The notes under the pieces are model-generated. The model was not told the origin of the DNA. It worked only from the letters and a program-made list of their open reading frames with translations, and searched no databases. Source: JASHVB01 sp049522565 (lineage in GTDB: Bacteria; Pseudomonadota; Alphaproteobacteria; Acetobacterales; Acetobacteraceae). From it: a stretch of DNA of 7,103 nt. Below, one piece after another: positions 5,465 to 7,103 of this stretch. The stretch is from NCBI GenBank assembly GCA_049522565.1, contig JBEKNT010000366.1:1-7103 (forward strand), in the 5' to 3' direction. Position 1 is the stretch's first letter, and each line of letters opens with the position of its first letter. The position numbers and the translations under genes are program-made.

Positions 5465-6328
5465 ATGAGCGACGCACACGGCGCCACAGTGCACCACGTT
5501 CCGGCCATCGAGAGTTCGGGACTGAAGCAGCCCTACCACCTGGTCGATCCCAGCCCGTGGCCGATCATTGGCGCGGTCGGCGGGCTGTGCACCGTGCTCG
5601 GCATCATCTTCGCCGCGCATTACGGCAGCTACATCCTGCTGGTGATCGGCCTGCTGATCGTGCTGTTCACCATGTTCATGTGGTGGCGCGACGTGATCCG
5701 CGAGAGCCGCACGCCCGGCCTGCACACCCCGTTCGTCCGCCTCGGCCTGCGCTACGGCATGATGCTGTTCATCACCAGCGAGGTGATGTTCTTCGTCGGC
5801 TTCTTCTGGGCCTATTTCAACTTCCTGATCTTCCCGGAGACCCAGGGCAACGGCATGACGGTGTGGCCGCCCTCCACCATCCACACCTTCGATCCATTCC
5901 ACATCCCGTTCCTCAACACGATGATCCTGCTGCTGTCAGGCTGCACGGTCACCTGGGCGCACCATTCGCTGCTGGAGAACGACCGCAAGGGGCTGCTGAC
6001 CGGGCTCGGCCTGACCATCATCCTGGGCATGTGCTTCACCCTGGGCCAGGCCGTGGAGTATTCCGACGCGCCGTTCAAGTTCGTTGGCGGCGGGGTGTAT
6101 CCGTCCACGTTCTTCCTCGCCACCGGCTTCCACGGCTTCCACGTGATCGTCGGCACCTGCTTCCTGATCGTCTGCTGGTTCCGCGCCAAGGCCGGCCAGT
6201 TCACGCCGGACCGCCATTTCGGCTTCGAGGCCGCCGCCTGGTACTGGCATTTCGTCGATGTGGTCTGGCTGTTCCTGTTCACCTGCATCTACTGGTACGG
6301 CGCCAGCCCCGTCGTCGCCTCGCACTAG
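5465..6328 (+). CDS. coxC: Cytochrome c oxidase subunit III
   Basis: This 287-aa core subunit has seven membrane helices. It does not bind redox metals but stabilises subunit I and supports proton uptake into the D-channel. Family blocks are YHLVDPSPWPIIGA (24-37), the LRYGMMLFITSEVMFFVGFFWA stretch with its conserved membrane glutamate E106 (bovine E90), GCTVTWAHHSL (159-169), STFFLATGFHGFHVIVG (214-230) and the C-terminal WYWHFVDVVWLFLF (259-272). The length is slightly above the mitochondrial form, as is usual in bacteria, owing to a ~20-residue N-terminal tail. The ATG at 5465 precedes the conserved region by the expected distance, although no strong Shine-Dalgarno sequence is visible. 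In many related clusters ctaG sits immediately upstream; here only a 37-base gap separates it from the 50-aa gene. DUF983 follows after 7 bases. Confidence 0.97.
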   Translation: MSDAHGATVHHVPAIESSGLKQPYHLVDPSPWPIIGAVGGLCTVLGIIFAAHYGSYILLVIGLLIVLFTMFMWWRDVIRESRTPGLHTPFVRLGLRYGMMLFITSEVMFFVGFFWAYFNFLIFPETQGNGMTVWPPSTIHTFDPFHIPFLNTMILLLSGCTVTWAHHSLLENDRKGLLTGLGLTIILGMCFTLGQAVEYSDAPFKFVGGGVYPSTFFLATGFHGFHVIVGTCFLIVCWFRAKAGQFTPDRHFGFEAAAWYWHFVDVVWLFLFTCIYWYGASPVVASH

Positions 6329-6335
6329 CGGGCGC

Positions 6336-6695
6336 GTGCCCGAGCCCCGCGTTTCGGTTCTGCAAGCGGCACTGACCTGCCGCTGCCCCCGTTGCGGGCG
6401 CGGCCGATTGTTCCGCAATCTGCTGGAGGTGCGCGACCGCTGCGAAGTCTGCGGCCTCGACCTGCGGGCGTGCGACACGGGCGACGGCGCAGCGGTTGGG
6501 GTGGTCCTGGTGCTCGGCGCCATCGTTGTCGGGTTGGCGTTCTGGGTGGAGTTCCATTTCGCACCGCCGCTCTGGGTGCATGCGATTCTGTGGCCGGTGG
6601 TGACCATCCCGCTGGCGATCCTGATGATGCGCCCTGCCAAAGCCGCGCTCGTCGCCTTGCAGTTTCGGCACAGGGCGTCAGAGATGGGGCTGTGA
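6336..6695 (+). CDS. DUF983 family zinc-ribbon membrane protein
   Basis: A 119-aa protein with an N-terminal zinc ribbon, CPRC (C17, C20) and CEVC (C36, C39), spaced by the GRGRLFRNLLEV segment. A conserved DTGDGAAV (47-54) and two membrane helices (about 53-71 and 79-98) follow. This arrangement is DUF983, a family of unknown function that commonly lies next to coxC and surf1 in alphaproteobacterial oxidase clusters, so a role in oxidase biogenesis is inferred. The start is taken as GTG 6336, 7 bases after the coxC stop. No in-frame ATG exists between the coxC stop and the zinc ribbon, and the frame extended upstream would run into coxC. No ribosome site is evident, which suggests coupling to coxC. 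It is the last gene of the cluster; surf1 does not follow. Confidence 0.88.
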   Translation: MPEPRVSVLQAALTCRCPRCGRGRLFRNLLEVRDRCEVCGLDLRACDTGDGAAVGVVLVLGAIVVGLAFWVEFHFAPPLWVHAILWPVVTIPLAILMMRPAKAALVALQFRHRASEMGL

Positions 6696-6735
6696 CCGCC
6701 GGTCGCCGCATGGCCGCCTGGCGCCCCGCCGGTCC

Positions 6736-6774
6736 CCGCATCCGACCGGTGTTGAGGTGCTCCGCGGGATGCGG
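6736..6774 (+). terminator. Inverted repeat after the cox cluster, weak terminator candidate
   Basis: CCGCATCC (6736-6743) is complementary to GGATGCGG (6767-6774) across a 23-nt loop, 40 bases after the DUF983 stop. There is no T-run and the loop is long, so only the position favours a transcript end. The remainder of 6696-6915 is gene-free. Its second half is more AT-rich (about 6798-6880) and contains a small hairpin, CGACGC/GCGTCG, at 6834-6851. I see no convincing promoter for the next gene. Confidence 0.2.
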
Positions 6775-6915
6775 CCCGCACCGCGTCGCCGCAAGAGTTG
6801 TTCCCATCCTGCTTGATCTTTGCTAACCAAGCCCGACGCCGATCAGCGTCGCCACATATTCTGATCCCCGTTGCTTTTAGCTGGCCGAGGTGGCTGTTCA
6901 GCGAGGATACCGGAG

Positions 6916-7103
6916 ATGGCGCAAGGGGTTGCCGTAGTGATCCCATGTTATCGCGTGCGGCGCCACATATTGGGCGTCCTCGGTTCGGTTGGTCCCGAGG
7001 TCGGCCGGATCTATGTGGTTGACGATGCCTGCCCCGAGGGGACCGGTCGGTACGTCCAGGAGCACTGCGCGGATCCGCGCGTGGCGGTATTGTTCCACGA
7101 CGT
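6916..7103 (+). CDS. Family 2 glycosyltransferase, N-terminal part (runs off the window)
   Basis: An open frame from ATG 6916 continues without a stop to the window edge, giving 62 complete codons. It begins MAQGVAVVIPCYRVRRHILG, the first beta strand and nucleotide-sugar-binding loop of GT-A fold glycosyltransferases (V-V-I-P-C-Y). It continues with GRIYVVDDACPEGTG, the second conserved strand ending in the paired Asp. The pattern resembles polyprenyl-phosphate sugar transferases of the DPM1-like group, which transfer a sugar from a nucleotide to a lipid carrier at the membrane. Donor and acceptor cannot be told from this fragment, and the catalytic DxD and C-terminal regions are outside the window. 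GAGGA at 6903-6907 lies 8 bases before the ATG and supports the start. It is 220 bases after the DUF983 gene and looks like a separate unit. Confidence 0.85.
   Translation, partial: MAQGVAVVIPCYRVRRHILGVLGSVGPEVGRIYVVDDACPEGTGRYVQEHCADPRVAVLFHD

Noticed and set aside
4225..5508. A 427-codon minus-strand frame opposite ctaB and the 50-aa gene
   Set aside because: Low-complexity Arg/Gln/His-rich shadow of ctaB with no recognisable domain.
6798..6826. TTGTTC-17-TGCTAA as a promoter for the glycosyltransferase
   Set aside because: The -10 match is very poor, and no better hexamer pair is visible in the AT-richer stretch.
6846..6971. CGCCACATATT occurring twice (6850-6860 and 6961-6971), suggesting an attachment site or direct repeat
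   Set aside because: An 11-base repeat is expected several times by chance in a window this size. The second copy is inside the glycosyltransferase gene, and no integrase or tRNA is near.

Overview
The window holds a six-gene aa3-type cytochrome c oxidase cluster from a GC-rich alphaproteobacterium. A cold-shock gene and a phospholipid methyltransferase lie to the left, and a truncated glycosyltransferase gene lies at the right edge. All recognised genes are on the + strand. The coxB-coxA-ctaB-(small membrane protein)-coxC-DUF983 order, a Rhodobacter-type PmtA and an intergenic palindrome that can be read as GMAGPDPAI all point to Alphaproteobacteria. Rhodospirillales, perhaps Acetobacteraceae, is my best guess; this is inference from style and no marker gene proves it.

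Layout. 1-255: leader of a cold-shock gene with one weak candidate promoter. 256-465: CspA-family protein, followed by a hairpin. 671-1345: class I methyltransferase, probably phosphatidylethanolamine N-methyltransferase (PmtA). 1346-1706: gene-free, containing a ~162-bp nearly symmetric palindromic element (1368-1529) and then direct and inverted repeats (1541-1581) upstream of coxB. 1707-6695: coxB, coxA, ctaB, a 50-aa single-span protein, coxC and a DUF983 zinc-ribbon membrane protein, separated by 4 to 48 bases and so probably one transcript. 6696-6915: gene-free. 6916 to the edge: N-terminus of a family 2 glycosyltransferase.

How the genes work together. CoxB (CuA subunit), CoxA (heme a, heme a3-CuB, proton channels) and CoxC form the catalytic core of the terminal oxidase. 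CtaB makes heme O, the precursor of heme A. The 50-aa protein and the DUF983 protein are usual companions of alphaproteobacterial cox clusters with unsettled roles. The assembly genes ctaG (Cox11) and surf1, which often sit in such clusters, are absent here.

The window is mostly a conventional respiratory locus and I see no wholly new system. The observation most worth checking is in the oxidase itself. Two acidic ligands of the non-redox Mg2+ site at the CoxA/CoxB interface are both replaced by amides (Glu to Gln in CoxB, Asp to Asn in CoxA), while all CuA, CuB, heme and proton-channel residues I checked are intact. The palindromic element before coxB and the 18-bp tandem repeat that forms the CoxB tail are secondary points.
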